Notes: generated by a model from the sequence alone, not told the origin. Shown: positions 36,272-45,836, counted from the first letter of the stretch. The stretch is 64,000 nt of DNA from an uncultured Lachnospiraceae bacterium (GCA_947626435.1 CANQSB010000011.1:1-64000); one strand, 5' to 3'. Program-made: numbers and translations.

Positions 36272-36412
36272 TTGAGAAATGCTTTCTCAACTGGCCGAAT
36301 TTAGTCAAAATATAGAAAATCGCGGCTAGGTGCAGCAAGCTGCAAGACGCCGCTTATTTTATATATTTTGCCTAAATTCTATGTTGTCGAATAGAGTTTC
36401 GCAATGTTTATA
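36272..36412. repeat. MITE-like palindromic element, copy 2
   Basis: The hairpin TTGAGAAA/TTTCTCAA at 36272-36290 is followed by GGCCGAATTTAGTCAAAATATA and the matching right stem ending in CTAAATTC (to 36379), with one mismatch. The right-hand TCTATGTTGTCGAATAGAGTTTCGCAA segment is shared with 43328 and 43399. Stem, flanks and right module match copy 1 with changes in the loop, where this copy has TGCAGCAAGCTGCA instead. Confidence 0.85.
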
Positions 36413-36440
36413 ATTAATACAACTTGAGAGGAGGAACAAA

Positions 36441-37190
36441 ATGAAAAAAGGAGCAAAGAAATTTTGGATAATGACGGCGGCGATTATTGTGTTCATGGCG
36501 ATGGGGAGGTCGATAAAGTCGTATGCTTTTGAGGTGACGCCAATAGCGACGGTGGAGCTTTATTCTACATCAGCCACGCCCGTATATGCGCAGCCCGATG
36601 TATTTTCACCAATTGTCGTGTATCTTGACCGTTTTATAAATGTGCGTGTTACGGGAATTACGGATAATGGTTTTTTCAGGGTTGATTTGGACGGTGCCTA
36701 TTATATTCCGGGACCGTATTTGGTGACACAAATTAAGCCTGAAAAAACGGAGAAGCAAAAGGCTCTTGACAATCTTGATAAACTTACGGAGGCATACAGA
36801 ATGCAGCTTGGATTTATGGAGTCATACAGCACATCGTTTGCGCTTAAAGATGTTACGGGTGACGGCGTACCTGAAATATTTGACGCGGATGGCAGGGAAA
36901 TATATACATACTATGAGGAACGCCCTGTAATGATATATTATTCCGCAAACCCGGTTTCATTTTATTATTCAAAGGATGATAATAAGCTGTACGGCAGCTA
37001 CAAATGGAACGATAAAACCATATGGGAGGTATACTATAAAGACACGAGCTTACTGCCATGGGGACAGTTTAAGTGCAACGCTACAGTGTCTTCTGCTTCA
37101 GGAGCGACAGCGATATCAAGGGATTACACCAACAACGAGGAAACACGCAACGACCTCTACAATATTCTTTACAAAATGCTTATAGAATAA
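36441..37190 (+). CDS. Secreted protein with a putative SH3-like N-terminal domain
   Basis: A 249-residue protein with a basic N-terminus and a hydrophobic segment (about 9-29) that looks like a signal peptide. A short beta domain of ~65 residues, similar in look to an SH3b fold (YAQPDVFSPIVVYLD), is followed by a helical part near 100-130 and a C-terminal domain rich in Tyr. FxLxDVTGDGVPEI matches the calcium-loop-like DVTGDGVPE repeat seen in secreted proteins. No enzyme motif is seen. GAGGAGG precedes ATG 36441. It is probably envelope-associated. Confidence 0.6.
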   Translation: MKKGAKKFWIMTAAIIVFMAMGRSIKSYAFEVTPIATVELYSTSATPVYAQPDVFSPIVVYLDRFINVRVTGITDNGFFRVDLDGAYYIPGPYLVTQIKPEKTEKQKALDNLDKLTEAYRMQLGFMESYSTSFALKDVTGDGVPEIFDADGREIYTYYEERPVMIYYSANPVSFYYSKDDNKLYGSYKWNDKTIWEVYYKDTSLLPWGQFKCNATVSSASGATAISRDYTNNEETRNDLYNILYKMLIE

Positions 37191-37198
37191 AAATAAGT

Positions 37199-37217
37199 GC
37201 CGCTTTTTAGCGGCATT
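37199..37217 (+). terminator. Small hairpin after the secreted-protein gene
   Basis: The stem TGCCGCT/AGCGGCA (37199-37215) has a short T loop and a brief T tail. It is a likely but weak terminator before miaB. Confidence 0.55.
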
Positions 37218-37257
37218 TAAAAGTATGAAGTAAATATTTGATTACGGAGAAAATTAA

Positions 37258-38727
37258 ATGATTAGGAATGATGAATTAGAAGCGATATTAGAAAAGATAG
37301 ACTTAAAAAATGACATCCCCGCGGATGAGCCAATGCGGCAGTATTATTTTATCAAAAAGGCGCGCGAGATAGTTGACCTAGAAAGTCAAAAAGCAGGGCA
37401 TCGCCTTACCGCCGACGAGGAAACCTTTGGGTGCCAGATGAACGCCAAGGATAGCGAAAAGCTGATAGGCATACTCAAAAACATAGGTTTTGAGATAATC
37501 GACAGCGAGGAAGCGGATTTGGTTTTCTACAATACATGTACGGTTCGCGACAACGCTAATCAGCGCGTCTACGGCAGATTAGGCTTAATCCACAGCATGA
37601 AGAAAAAAAATCCGCACAAAAAAGTCGCCTTGTGCGGCTGCATGATGCAGGAGCCGTCAGTCATCGAAAAAATTAAGAAAAGCTATTCATTTGTCGATTT
37701 GATTTTCGGCACCCACAATATCTACAAATTTGCCGAGCTTTTGGTGGCGATGTACAGCTCAGACAGGATGATTATAGACATATGGAAGGATACGGACAAG
37801 ATTGTTGAGGACTTGCCGGCAGAACGCAAGTATTCTTTCAAATCAGGCGTAAACATAATGTACGGCTGCAATAATTTCTGCAGTTATTGCATTGTCCCGT
37901 ATGTGCGCGGACGCGAGCGCAGCCGCAGGCCCAAGGACATAATCATGGAGATTGAAAAGCTCGTGTCCGAGGGAGTGATAGAAGTAATGCTGCTGGGACA
38001 GAATGTAAATTCATACGGCAGGACGCTTGACGAGCCGATGAACTTTGCGCAGCTTTTGCGCGAGGTGGAAAAGATAGACGGACTTGAGAGAATACGCTTT
38101 ATGACATCCCATCCAAAGGATTTGTCGGACGAGCTTATAGAGGTGATGAAAAATTCCAAGAAAATTTGCCGTCATCTGCATCTGCCCTTGCAGTCGGGTT
38201 CGACGCGCATTTTAAAGGCAATGAACCGCAATTATACAAAGGAGCAGTACCTTGCGCTCGCACACAAAATCCGAACTGCAATTCCGGACATATCATTGAC
38301 GACAGACATAATCGTAGGTTTCCCGGGCGAAACGGCAGCGGATGTTGATGAAACCATAGAGGTCGTAAAAGAAGTGGGCTATGACAATGCTTTCACTTTC
38401 ATATATTCAAAAAGGACGGGCACGCCCGCCGCGAGCATGCCTAATCCTACGAGCGACGAGGAGATAAAGGCAAATTTTGACAGGCTCTTAAAGGTAGTCC
38501 AAGAAACAGCCAGAAGCCGCATCGGAAGGCTCACGGGCGAAATCCACAGCGTCTTGGTTGAAGAAGAAAACGAGCATGACCCCGCGCTTGTCACGGGCAG
38601 AATGTCGAACAACACCATAGTGCATTTCAAAGGCGGCAAAGACCTCATAGGAAAAATCGTGAACATAAAGCTTACCGAGGCATGCGGTTTTTATTACTTA
38701 GGCGAGATGGAAAATTTTGAAAATTGA
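37258..38727 (+). CDS. miaB: tRNA (N6-isopentenyl adenosine(37)-C2)-methylthiotransferase
   Basis: A 489-residue radical-SAM enzyme with two [4Fe-4S] clusters that adds a methylthio group to i6A37 in tRNAs reading UNN codons. The UPF0004 N-terminal Cys residues include FGCQMN and YNTCTVRDNA, the radical-SAM motif is CNNFCSYC near 200, and a TRAM domain ends the protein (VEEENEHDPALVTGR). A 55-residue N-terminal extension is present, as in clostridial MiaB. The start ATG 37258 has RBS-like GGAG. Confidence 0.93.
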   Translation: MIRNDELEAILEKIDLKNDIPADEPMRQYYFIKKAREIVDLESQKAGHRLTADEETFGCQMNAKDSEKLIGILKNIGFEIIDSEEADLVFYNTCTVRDNANQRVYGRLGLIHSMKKKNPHKKVALCGCMMQEPSVIEKIKKSYSFVDLIFGTHNIYKFAELLVAMYSSDRMIIDIWKDTDKIVEDLPAERKYSFKSGVNIMYGCNNFCSYCIVPYVRGRERSRRPKDIIMEIEKLVSEGVIEVMLLGQNVNSYGRTLDEPMNFAQLLREVEKIDGLERIRFMTSHPKDLSDELIEVMKNSKKICRHLHLPLQSGSTRILKAMNRNYTKEQYLALAHKIRTAIPDISLTTDIIVGFPGETAADVDETIEVVKEVGYDNAFTFIYSKRTGTPAASMPNPTSDEEIKANFDRLLKVVQETARSRIGRLTGEIHSVLVEEENEHDPALVTGRMSNNTIVHFKGGKDLIGKIVNIKLTEACGFYYLGEMENFEN

Positions 38728-38737
38728 AAATTAATAA

Positions 38738-38766
38738 TTGACAAATCAGCATACAGATAGTATACT
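38738..38766 (+). promoter_or_regulatory. Promoter of tRNA-Thr
   Basis: TTGACA (38738-38743), a 17-bp spacer and TATACT (38761-38766) form a nearly perfect sigma-A promoter ending 11 bp before the tRNA. It is the clearest promoter in the window. Confidence 0.85.
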
Positions 38767-38777
38767 ACTATTGTTAA

Positions 38778-38850
38778 GCTTTCGTAGCGCAGTTGGTAGC
38801 GCAACTGATTCGTAATCAGTAGGTCGAGGGTTCGAGTCCCTTCGAAAGCT
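38778..38850 (+). tRNA. tRNA-Thr (anticodon CGT)
   Basis: A 73-nt cloverleaf. The acceptor stem GCTTTCG pairs with CGAAAGC (38843-38849), the D arm is GCGC-AGTTGGTA-GCGC, and the anticodon stem ACTGA/TCAGT holds the loop TTCGTAA with anticodon CGT (reads ACG, Thr). The T arm is GAGGG-TTCGAGT-CCCTT. CCA is not encoded. A T-run follows immediately, serving as terminator. Confidence 0.95.
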
Positions 38851-39008
38851 TTTTTGTTTTGCCTAAAAGAAATATATTTAAAATAGACTTAAAAAAACAG
38901 ACTTTAAGATATTTATATTTACATTCATTTCAGTATGCTTTATAATTTTAATGAAATTTATTTTCATAACTTCAATGAAACACCGTATAGAATAGAGGAC
39001 AGAAGCAT

Positions 39009-40121
39009 ATGAAATCCATCATTGCAAAAGTAAGGCGGCTCGTTGACCGTTATATTATATCAGAAACCTTTAAATTCAAATATGCGCTGACAATTTATGC
39101 TATTGGAGGCGTGCATGTATTCCTTATCTTTCTATTTGCCTTATTTCGCGTATATCCTATGGTTATCCTCAATGTTGGCAGTGTTGCCATGTATTTTTAC
39201 TGTATCAGGGTGATTAAATACGGTTATGATGAGGAGTTGATTAAGACCTTTTATCTCACATATCTTGAGATTATCATACATTCATTTGCGGCTACGCTGT
39301 TCGTTGGGTGGCATTTTGGATTTGCGCAGTATATAATCGGATTGATTCCCTTTGGTTATTATATGTGCGTTACCATGATAAACAACGACAAGAAGTATCT
39401 TATTGCCACAATGCTTGGCTTTGGTGCGTCTGTTTCATTCATCGGCTGCCGCATACTTTCAGCGTTTGTCGGTTCTTTTTACCAGTTAAGCGTTTCTCCT
39501 GCGGTAGAGGTGCTTATTTATATATTTAATTCTATCTGCAATTTTTTCCTGCTGTTTATGTTTACGCTTATTTTCGTGATTGACATACAGATTACTGAAA
39601 AGAAGCTGCACAACCAGAATATTATTCTCGACAATATGGCAAGCACTGATCCTATGACGGGACTTTACAACCGCCGCAGCATGCAGGCGTTTTTGGAGCA
39701 TGCCGTCGCGTCGGGTGAGCCGTTTTGCCTGATTATGTGCGATATTGACAATTTTAAAAGAGTAAACGATACGTATGGGCATGATTTTGGGGATATTGTT
39801 ATAAAGGATATTGCGCAGATTATTACCCAAGAGGTAAAGGATTTCGGGCATGTATGCCGCTGGGGCGGCGAGGAAATACTGATTTTGTGCAACGGCAGGC
39901 TTGACAAGTCACTGCCGATTGCAGAAAATATCCGCCGAAATGTCGAAAAACATTCATTCAGCAATCGCGAGCTGACAATCCACTGCACGCTGACACTCGG
40001 CATTGCGACGCATATGGAGAACAGTAAGGTTGAGGAAACGATAAAGCACGCTGACGAAAGGCTGTACTATGGCAAGCAGAACGGGAAAAACAGGGTGGTT
40101 TCCGCGTATGATACGGCGTGA
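39009..40121 (+). CDS. Membrane-bound diguanylate cyclase (GGDEF)
   Basis: A 370-residue protein with about six hydrophobic segments in residues 20-200, then a coiled linker and a GGDEF domain (about 205-365). Motifs are DPMTGLYNRRS, DIDNFKRVNDTYGHDFGD and the active-site loop GGEEILIL, so c-di-GMP synthesis from two GTP is likely. The inhibitory RxxD site is replaced (KDFG), so product inhibition may be absent. AGAGGAC lies before ATG 39009. It is convergent with the transporter on the other strand. Confidence 0.9.
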   Translation: MKSIIAKVRRLVDRYIISETFKFKYALTIYAIGGVHVFLIFLFALFRVYPMVILNVGSVAMYFYCIRVIKYGYDEELIKTFYLTYLEIIIHSFAATLFVGWHFGFAQYIIGLIPFGYYMCVTMINNDKKYLIATMLGFGASVSFIGCRILSAFVGSFYQLSVSPAVEVLIYIFNSICNFFLLFMFTLIFVIDIQITEKKLHNQNIILDNMASTDPMTGLYNRRSMQAFLEHAVASGEPFCLIMCDIDNFKRVNDTYGHDFGDIVIKDIAQIITQEVKDFGHVCRWGGEEILILCNGRLDKSLPIAENIRRNVEKHSFSNRELTIHCTLTLGIATHMENSKVEETIKHADERLYYGKQNGKNRVVSAYDTA

Positions 40122-40144
40122 TTTTGGATTTTTGTTTTCAAAAT

Positions 40145-40180
40145 AAATCCCCGCAAGCCTGTTGCATTTGCGGGGATTTT
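40145..40180. terminator. Bidirectional terminator
   Basis: The perfect stem AAATCCCCGCAA/TTGCGGGGATTT (40145-40156 with 40168-40179) has A- and T-rich flanks on both sides, serving the convergent cyclase and transporter genes. Confidence 0.85.
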
Positions 40181-40188
40181 ACAGGAAT

Positions 40189-40998
40189 TTACTGCCATCG
40201 TGCGATAACTTTTCTATTTAATAAATTGAGTATTCCATAGAGCAGCATAGCGATGACACACAGTATCACAATGCTTAGTATCACCATATCCAGCTTGAAT
40301 ACCTGGCTTCCGTAGATAATCAGGTATCCAAGACCCTGGCGTCCTGCGAGAAATTCCCCGATTATCACTCCAACAAGCGCAAGCCCGATATTTACCTTTG
40401 CAAGCGATATAAATGTCGGTATATTTTGCGGAAAGACTATCTTTGTAAATTTCTGCAGCTTATTTCCGCCAAGTGTTTCAATAAGCTTCAGGCGTTCAGC
40501 GTCGGTCTGCTCAAAAGCCTGATAGAGATTTAAAATACAGCCGAAAATTCCCACGGACATACCACATAATATCACAGTGCGGGGTCCCGTGCCAAGCCAC
40601 ACGATAATGAGCGGCGCAAGCGCTGATTTTGGCAGGCTGTTCAGCACTATAAGAAACGGCTCAAACATTTTCCCAATCGACGGGTAAAACCAGAAAAAGG
40701 TAGCCGCTGCCACTGAAAAAACAATGATAAGCAGGAAACTAAGCCCTGATTCCCACAGCGTAACTCCGATATGGCTTAAAAGCGACATATCACGTATATC
40801 ATGCACAAACAGCTTGGCAATTGCAAAAGGAGAACTGAAATAAAAGCTGTCTATCCACTTTAGGCTTGATGCAGTCTGCCATAGAGCCAGAAAGCCTGCA
40901 AATACCAAAATCCTGCTCCAGAATATAAAGAGCCTGTGCAGTCTTGCCTTGCGCATATAGTTTTTCTGTCCTTCGGAACTATTGATTTGTGTTTTCAT
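40189..40998 (-). CDS. ABC transporter permease (SsuC/TauC type)
   Basis: A 269-residue permease with about six membrane segments and the EAA-like loop IFGCILNLYQAFEQTDAERLKLIETLGG near 160. The family moves nitrate, sulfonate, taurine or thiamine precursors. GGAGGGAG lies before ATG 40998, which is used over the longer frame. It overlaps the ATPase by 20 bp. No binding-protein gene is nearby, so the substrate is unknown. Confidence 0.88.
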   Translation of the reverse strand: MKTQINSSEGQKNYMRKARLHRLFIFWSRILVFAGFLALWQTASSLKWIDSFYFSSPFAIAKLFVHDIRDMSLLSHIGVTLWESGLSFLLIIVFSVAAATFFWFYPSIGKMFEPFLIVLNSLPKSALAPLIIVWLGTGPRTVILCGMSVGIFGCILNLYQAFEQTDAERLKLIETLGGNKLQKFTKIVFPQNIPTFISLAKVNIGLALVGVIIGEFLAGRQGLGYLIIYGSQVFKLDMVILSIVILCVIAMLLYGILNLLNRKVIARWQ

Positions 40999-41758
40999 TT
41001 TGCAGCTCCCTCCATATTTTATCAAAATATTGCTGAAACAGCTTTGAATTTCTAACCTCGTCGCGGCTTATTCCATGCTTTTCAAATTCTATTGGAATTA
41101 TATCCTTTACACGGCAGGGCGGTTTTGTGAGCAGAATTACAGTATCTGCCATAGCTGCCGCCTCTGAAATATCGTGCGTGACAAGGATGGCTGTTTTTTC
41201 CTCTGATTTGATTATGTCGTATACGTCTTTTGACACGCTGAGCCTTGTCTGGTAATCAAGCGCGCTGAACGGCTCATCAAGCAGAAGTAAATCAGGGCGC
41301 AGCGCGAGAGTGCGGATAAGCGCTATTCTCTGCCGCATGCCGCCTGAGAGCTGCGAAGGCTTCTGGTGCTTTACATCGGAAAGGTTATATTTTTCAAGAA
41401 GGCTGTCTATCAGTCCAAGATTTTGCGGAGTTTTCTGCTTTTTTATCTCGAGCCCGAGTAGTATATTTTTGTAGACATCGCGCCATTCAAGCAGGTGGTC
41501 ATGCTGCAGCATATAGCCTATTTTAGGCGGCGCAAATTCCTCGGAGTAAAAGGTTATATAGCCGCCTGTCGGTTTTAGCAGTCCTGAAATAAGCGAGAGA
41601 ATGGTAGATTTGCCGCACCCGCTCGGACCGACAATCGCGGTAAAGCTTCCTTTTTCGACTGAAAAATCTATATCCCTTAGAGCCTCAACCTCACCCTGGC
41701 TGCTGTAATATGAAAATTTTACGTGATCCAGATGGACAAAGGGTTTGTCTGATTTCAT
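40979..41758 (-). CDS. ABC transporter ATP-binding protein (SsuB/TauB type)
   Basis: A 259-residue ATPase with Walker A GPSGCGKST near residue 45, Q-loop MLQHDHLLEW, signature LSGGMRQR near 140 and Walker B LLLLDEPFSALD, with the switch His in VTHDISEA. This is the importer ATPase of the SsuB/TauB class, operating with the overlapping permease. The start ATG 41758 suits the family; 41827 would add a hydrophobic extension. Missing periplasmic-binding protein is noted. Confidence 0.9.
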   Translation of the reverse strand: MKSDKPFVHLDHVKFSYYSSQGEVEALRDIDFSVEKGSFTAIVGPSGCGKSTILSLISGLLKPTGGYITFYSEEFAPPKIGYMLQHDHLLEWRDVYKNILLGLEIKKQKTPQNLGLIDSLLEKYNLSDVKHQKPSQLSGGMRQRIALIRTLALRPDLLLLDEPFSALDYQTRLSVSKDVYDIIKSEEKTAILVTHDISEAAAMADTVILLTKPPCRVKDIIPIEFEKHGISRDEVRNSKLFQQYFDKIWRELQNENTNQ

Positions 41759-41818
41759 GACAACCGCCGCCTTTCTGACTTTATAAAATATTATATACAT
41801 TGCATTTAAGATTGGTTC

Positions 41819-41847
41819 TTGAAACAATCGGCAAGTTGTGCTACATT
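41819..41847 (+). promoter_or_regulatory. Candidate promoter of argH
   Basis: TTGAAA (41819-41824), a 17-bp spacer and TACATT (41842-41847) lie 34 bp before argH. The minus-strand transporter promoter must also lie in 41759-41880. Confidence 0.45.
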
Positions 41848-41880
41848 ATTATTAATTGTTTATATGGGAGGAGGCTAAAT

Positions 41881-43260
41881 ATGGCTCAGCTTTGGGGCGG
41901 TCGGTTTACCAAGGAAACCGATAAGCTTGTATATAATTTCAATGCATCAATTTCCTTCGACAAAAAAATGTTTAAGCAGGATGTCGAGGGAAGCAGGGCG
42001 CATGTGAAAATGCTTGCAAAACAGGGAATTTTGACTGATGATGAAAAAAATCAGATTTTGTCGGGGCTTGATGGCATTTATGACGATGTTTTGAGCGGCA
42101 AGCTTGAAATTACTGATGAATATGAGGATATTCACAGCTTTGTGGAGGCTAACCTGATTGAGCGCATAGGCGAGGCGGGCAAAAAGCTCCACACAGGCAG
42201 GAGCAGAAATGACCAGGTCGCGCTTGATATGAAGCTTTACACGCGTGACGAAATATGCGAGATCAACGGGCTTTTAAAGGAGCTTTTGGAAACGCTTATA
42301 AAGCTTATGGAGGAAAATCTTGACACATATATGCCTGGGTTTACGCATCTGCAGAAAGCGCAGCCGATTACCCTGGCGCATCATATGGGAGCTTATTTTG
42401 AGATGTTTAAGCGCGACAGACAGAGGCTTGATGATATATACAGGCGCATGAATTACTGTCCGCTTGGTTCAGGCGCTCTTGCGGGCACTACATATCCGCT
42501 TGACAGGGAATATACGGCGCAGCTTCTTTCTTTTGAGGGCGCGACGCTGAACAGCATGGATTCCGTGGCAGACAGAGATTACCTCATAGAGCTTTTGGCG
42601 GCTATGTCTACGATAATGATGCATCTTAGCCGTTTCTGCGAGGAAATAATCATATGGAATTCAAATGAGTACCGTTTTGTGGAAATAGACGACGCGTATT
42701 CGACTGGCAGCAGCATTATGCCGCAGAAAAAAAATCCTGACATTGCGGAGCTTATCCGCGGAAAGACGGGGCGCGTCTACGGTGCGTTTGTATCACTGCT
42801 CACGACTATGAAGGGCATACCGCTTGCGTACAATAAGGATATGCAGGAGGACAAGGAGCTTACATTTGACGCGATAGATACGGTTAAGGGCTGTATCGCG
42901 CTTTTTACAGGTATGCTGAAGACTATCAGGTTTAACAAGGATATAATGCGGACAAGCGCTATGAAGGGCTTTACAAACGCGACTGACGCGGCGGATTATC
43001 TTGTAAACAAAGGCGTGGCATTTAGAGACGCGCATGGAATCATAGGGCGTCTTGTGCTGTATTGCATTGACAAGGACAAGGCGATAGACGAGCTTTCGCT
43101 TGACGAGCTGAAAGCGATATGCCCTGTCTTTGAGGAGGACATATATGAGGCGATAAGCCTTGAAACCTGTGTAAATAAGCGCACGACTATAGGCGCGCCA
43201 AGCCCTGATGCTATGCGTGAGATTATAAAAATTAATAGGGAATATCTTAAAAACAGTTGA
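41881..43260 (+). CDS. argH: Argininosuccinate lyase
   Basis: A 459-residue fumarase-superfamily lyase that splits argininosuccinate into arginine and fumarate. The signature [12 protein letters not shown] is near residue 278, preceded by [14 protein letters not shown] near 105 and THLQKAQPI near 155. GGGAGGAGG lies before ATG 41881. argG is not adjacent, which is unusual but found in Clostridia. It is followed by repeat remnants. Confidence 0.95.
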   Translation: MAQLWGGRFTKETDKLVYNFNASISFDKKMFKQDVEGSRAHVKMLAKQGILTDDEKNQILSGLDGIYDDVLSGKLEITDEYEDIHSFVEANLIERIGEAGKKLHTGRSRNDQVALDMKLYTRDEICEINGLLKELLETLIKLMEENLDTYMPGFTHLQKAQPITLAHHMGAYFEMFKRDRQRLDDIYRRMNYCPLGSGALAGTTYPLDREYTAQLLSFEGATLNSMDSVADRDYLIELLAAMSTIMMHLSRFCEEIIIWNSNEYRFVEIDDAYSTGSSIMPQKKNPDIAELIRGKTGRVYGAFVSLLTTMKGIPLAYNKDMQEDKELTFDAIDTVKGCIALFTGMLKTIRFNKDIMRTSAMKGFTNATDAADYLVNKGVAFRDAHGIIGRLVLYCIDKDKAIDELSLDELKAICPVFEEDIYEAISLETCVNKRTTIGAPSPDAMREIIKINREYLKNS

Positions 43261-43323
43261 GAAGCGATAGCATTTGGGGCTGGATTTAGACGTATTAGTA
43301 TTAAATGAAATTTTAATGTTTTG

Positions 43324-43434
43324 CATAAATTCTATGTTGTTGAATAGAGTTCTGCAAACGCTTAAATGTAAGATATAGGTAATTGTGAAATGTGTTCTAA
43401 ATTTTATGCTGTCGGATAGAGTTTCGCAAACACC
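43324..43434 (+). repeat. Two partial copies of the MITE-like right-end module
   Basis: At 43324-43363 and 43397-43434 the module ATAAATTCTATGTTG...GAATAGAGTT..GCAAACGC recurs in tandem with changes. It matches the right flank of the elements after nfo and proA but lacks the palindromic core. These are remnants or solo ends lying between argH and asd. Confidence 0.75.
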
Positions 43435-43464
43435 TATGTATAATAAAGAAAGAGGAGAAAAAAT

Positions 43465-44550
43465 ATGAGCGAAAAATTAAAGGTAGGCATACTTGGCGGT
43501 ACGGGAATGGTAGGACAGAGATTTATTTCTCTTTTGGAAAACCATCCTTGGTTTGAGGTAACGACAATCGCGGCAAGCCCGCGTTCTGCAGGAAAGACAT
43601 ATGAGGATGCAATCGGCGACAGGTGGAAAATGACTACGCCGATGCCCGAAGCGGTAAAGAAAATCGTGGTTATGAACGTAAACGAGGTGGAAAAAGTAGC
43701 GTCTGAGGTTGACTTTGTATTTTCTGCCGTAGATATGACTAAGGAAGAAATAAAGAAAATCGAGGAGGAGTACGCCAAGACAGAAACGCCTGTAGTGAGC
43801 AACAACTCAGCGCACAGATGGACGCCTGATGTGCCTATGGTAGTGCCTGAAATTAACCCCGAGCATATGAAGGTTATTGATTTCCAGAGGAAACGCCTTG
43901 GCACGACAAGAGGCTTTGTAGCTGTCAAGCCAAACTGTTCAATCCAAAGCTATGCGCCTGTGCTTACGGCTTGGAAGGAGTTTGAGCCGTATGAGGTAGT
44001 GGCTACGACATATCAGGCAATTTCAGGCGCGGGCAAGACATTTAAGGACTGGCCTGAGATGGAGGGCAACATTATCCCGTATATCGGCGGCGAGGAGGAA
44101 AAGAGCGAGAAAGAGCCGCTCAGGATATGGGGTGAGATTAAAGACGGCGTTATCGTGCCCGCAAGCGAGCCCGTAATTACATGCCAGTGCATACGCGTGC
44201 CTGTATTGAACGGGCATACGGCGGCAGTGTTTGTCAAGTTCAGAAAGAAGCCGACAAAGGAGCAACTTATCGAAAAACTTACAAGCTATAAGGGCGTTCC
44301 GCAGGAACTTGGGCTTCCCAGCGCACCTAAGCAGTTTATTAGATATATGGAGGAGGACAACAGACCGCAGGTTTCGCTTGACGTTGACTATGAAAACGGG
44401 ATGGGCATATCTGTAGGCCGCATCAGGGAAGACCATGTATATGACTGGAAGTTTGTCGGGCTTTCCCACAACACGGTAAGAGGCGCGGCAGGCGGCGCTG
44501 TGCTTTGCGCGGAGCTTTTGAAGGCGCAGGGGTATATTACGAAGAAATAA
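43465..44550 (+). CDS. asd: Aspartate-semialdehyde dehydrogenase (archaeal/fungal-like type)
   Basis: A 361-residue NADPH-dependent enzyme making aspartate semialdehyde for Lys, Met, Thr and peptidoglycan. GILGGTGMVGQRF is the Rossmann start, and the catalytic Cys is in VKPNCSIQ near 153 with the His in VRIPVLNGHTA-like CIRVPVLNGHTAAV near 250. The length and the motif fit the longer, archaeal/fungal-like ASADH type found in many Clostridia. AGAGGAG precedes ATG 43465. No lysine riboswitch is seen upstream. Confidence 0.93.
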   Translation: MSEKLKVGILGGTGMVGQRFISLLENHPWFEVTTIAASPRSAGKTYEDAIGDRWKMTTPMPEAVKKIVVMNVNEVEKVASEVDFVFSAVDMTKEEIKKIEEEYAKTETPVVSNNSAHRWTPDVPMVVPEINPEHMKVIDFQRKRLGTTRGFVAVKPNCSIQSYAPVLTAWKEFEPYEVVATTYQAISGAGKTFKDWPEMEGNIIPYIGGEEEKSEKEPLRIWGEIKDGVIVPASEPVITCQCIRVPVLNGHTAAVFVKFRKKPTKEQLIEKLTSYKGVPQELGLPSAPKQFIRYMEEDNRPQVSLDVDYENGMGISVGRIREDHVYDWKFVGLSHNTVRGAAGGAVLCAELLKAQGYITKK

Positions 44551-44556
44551 TAATAG

Positions 44557-44596
44557 AAAAGGGATTGTGGCATAATAATGTCATAATCCTTTTTTA
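44557..44596 (+). terminator. Terminator of asd
   Basis: A stem of AAAAGGGATTGTGGCA with the downstream TGTCATAATCCTTTTTT, with G-U pairs, is followed by a T-run. Confidence 0.75.
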
Positions 44597-44790
44597 TGTG
44601 GGTATGAAATCTGTAAATACAAATTTAAAATACTTTGCAACTTATATACAAAATATATATAAAAACATATAATGCATATAAATGCATATAAATGCGCGAA
44701 AATATTATTAGACATTCTGCAAAAGATTTGTTATTATATTTATACCAACTATACCAACCATAAACAAAAAGAAGAGAGAGGTATAAATAT

Positions 44791-45783
44791 ATGGGAAATG
44801 CCTATGATGAAAAAAATAAGCACTATAATATAATGACTTCGTGTGATGGCAATTTGATAAATTATGTTTCTGTTCAATTATTTGCAATGTCACGAAACCT
44901 GAATGACAGCGCAATAGATTTTTATTTATTTCACAGAAACAATTTGAAACTTAATAATATTAATATTTTGGAAGCGCTCTGTCGTAAACTCAAAAATATA
45001 AGTTTTCATTCCGTGGTAGTGCCAGAGGCAGAAAAATATGATACTCTTGCAAGTTGTGGCGGCGGCTGGGCGGGTGAAGCGTATTTTCCGCTTTGCGCAC
45101 ATCAGCTGCTGCCAGACAGTGTAGACAGAATTTTATATATTGATGCGGGTGATGTTATTATCGATGATGATATTTTCCCGTATTATAATTGTGACTTCGA
45201 GGATAAAGCTCTTATAGTTACTGCAGGAAGATATAAGCAAAAAAATAATGAAATTGTGCCATATGAAGAAACGGACTTATATGATAACAATGGATTTTTG
45301 GGAATATGCAGAGGATTATTTAATTCAGGCTCATATATTATAAATATTGATAAACTGCGTAAAGCGCAATTGGATATAGATGATTATGTTTCATTTATGC
45401 AGTTATTGTGTAAACTTTCTGGGAAGGACAGTGAGGCAAATATTTATTGGGGGGACCAGGGATTTTTGTCAGCAGCTTTTGTGGGTGATATAAAGTTGTA
45501 TGAGTATCCCGAGGTAAAAGATCTTTGGTATATGCCATACAATTTTTGCTTGTGGTATTATGACCGCAAAAATACTATGCCACAATACAAAGTGTCAATA
45601 ATTCATTATGCAGGCTCATTTAAACCATGGACTTTAAAATATCCTATAAATATTAAACGGTTTTCGGTACAAAATGGATTACATTTATTTAATGAGCTTA
45701 AAATTGGACAGGCTGAATGGTTTTACGTATGGCATGAATACGCGATTCTTACTGACAGGCTTTTAATGCAAATGGGATATTGA
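44791..45783 (+). CDS. Glycosyltransferase family 8 protein
   Basis: A 330-residue GT8-like transferase. The donor-binding motif is in ILYIDAGDVIIDDD near 113-126, and CHxS-type segments SFKPWTLKYP (family HxxGxxKPW) lie near 275. GT8 enzymes transfer glucose or galactose onto LPS, teichoic or capsular polymers. AT-rich unlike its neighbours, which suggests acquisition. GAGAGG is 10 nt before ATG 44791. It is flanked by terminators, so is transcribed alone. The 44599-44790 region holds only AT-rich repeats (AATGCATATA units). Confidence 0.85.
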   Translation: MGNAYDEKNKHYNIMTSCDGNLINYVSVQLFAMSRNLNDSAIDFYLFHRNNLKLNNINILEALCRKLKNISFHSVVVPEAEKYDTLASCGGGWAGEAYFPLCAHQLLPDSVDRILYIDAGDVIIDDDIFPYYNCDFEDKALIVTAGRYKQKNNEIVPYEETDLYDNNGFLGICRGLFNSGSYIINIDKLRKAQLDIDDYVSFMQLLCKLSGKDSEANIYWGDQGFLSAAFVGDIKLYEYPEVKDLWYMPYNFCLWYYDRKNTMPQYKVSIIHYAGSFKPWTLKYPINIKRFSVQNGLHLFNELKIGQAEWFYVWHEYAILTDRLLMQMGY

Positions 45784-45800
45784 CATAGATATAATTGTTG

Positions 45801-45836
45801 AAAGGATTGTGAATAAATTAGTTGCAATCCTTTTTT
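45801..45836 (+). terminator. Terminator of the GT8 gene
   Basis: The stem AAAGGATTG/CAATCCTTT (45801-45809 with 45825-45833) is followed by TTT. Confidence 0.75.

Noticed and set aside
43261-43464. Lysine riboswitch or T-box upstream of asd, and riboswitches before proB and argH
   Set aside because: The regions contain repeat remnants or simple promoters and no recognised riboswitch core or antiterminator.
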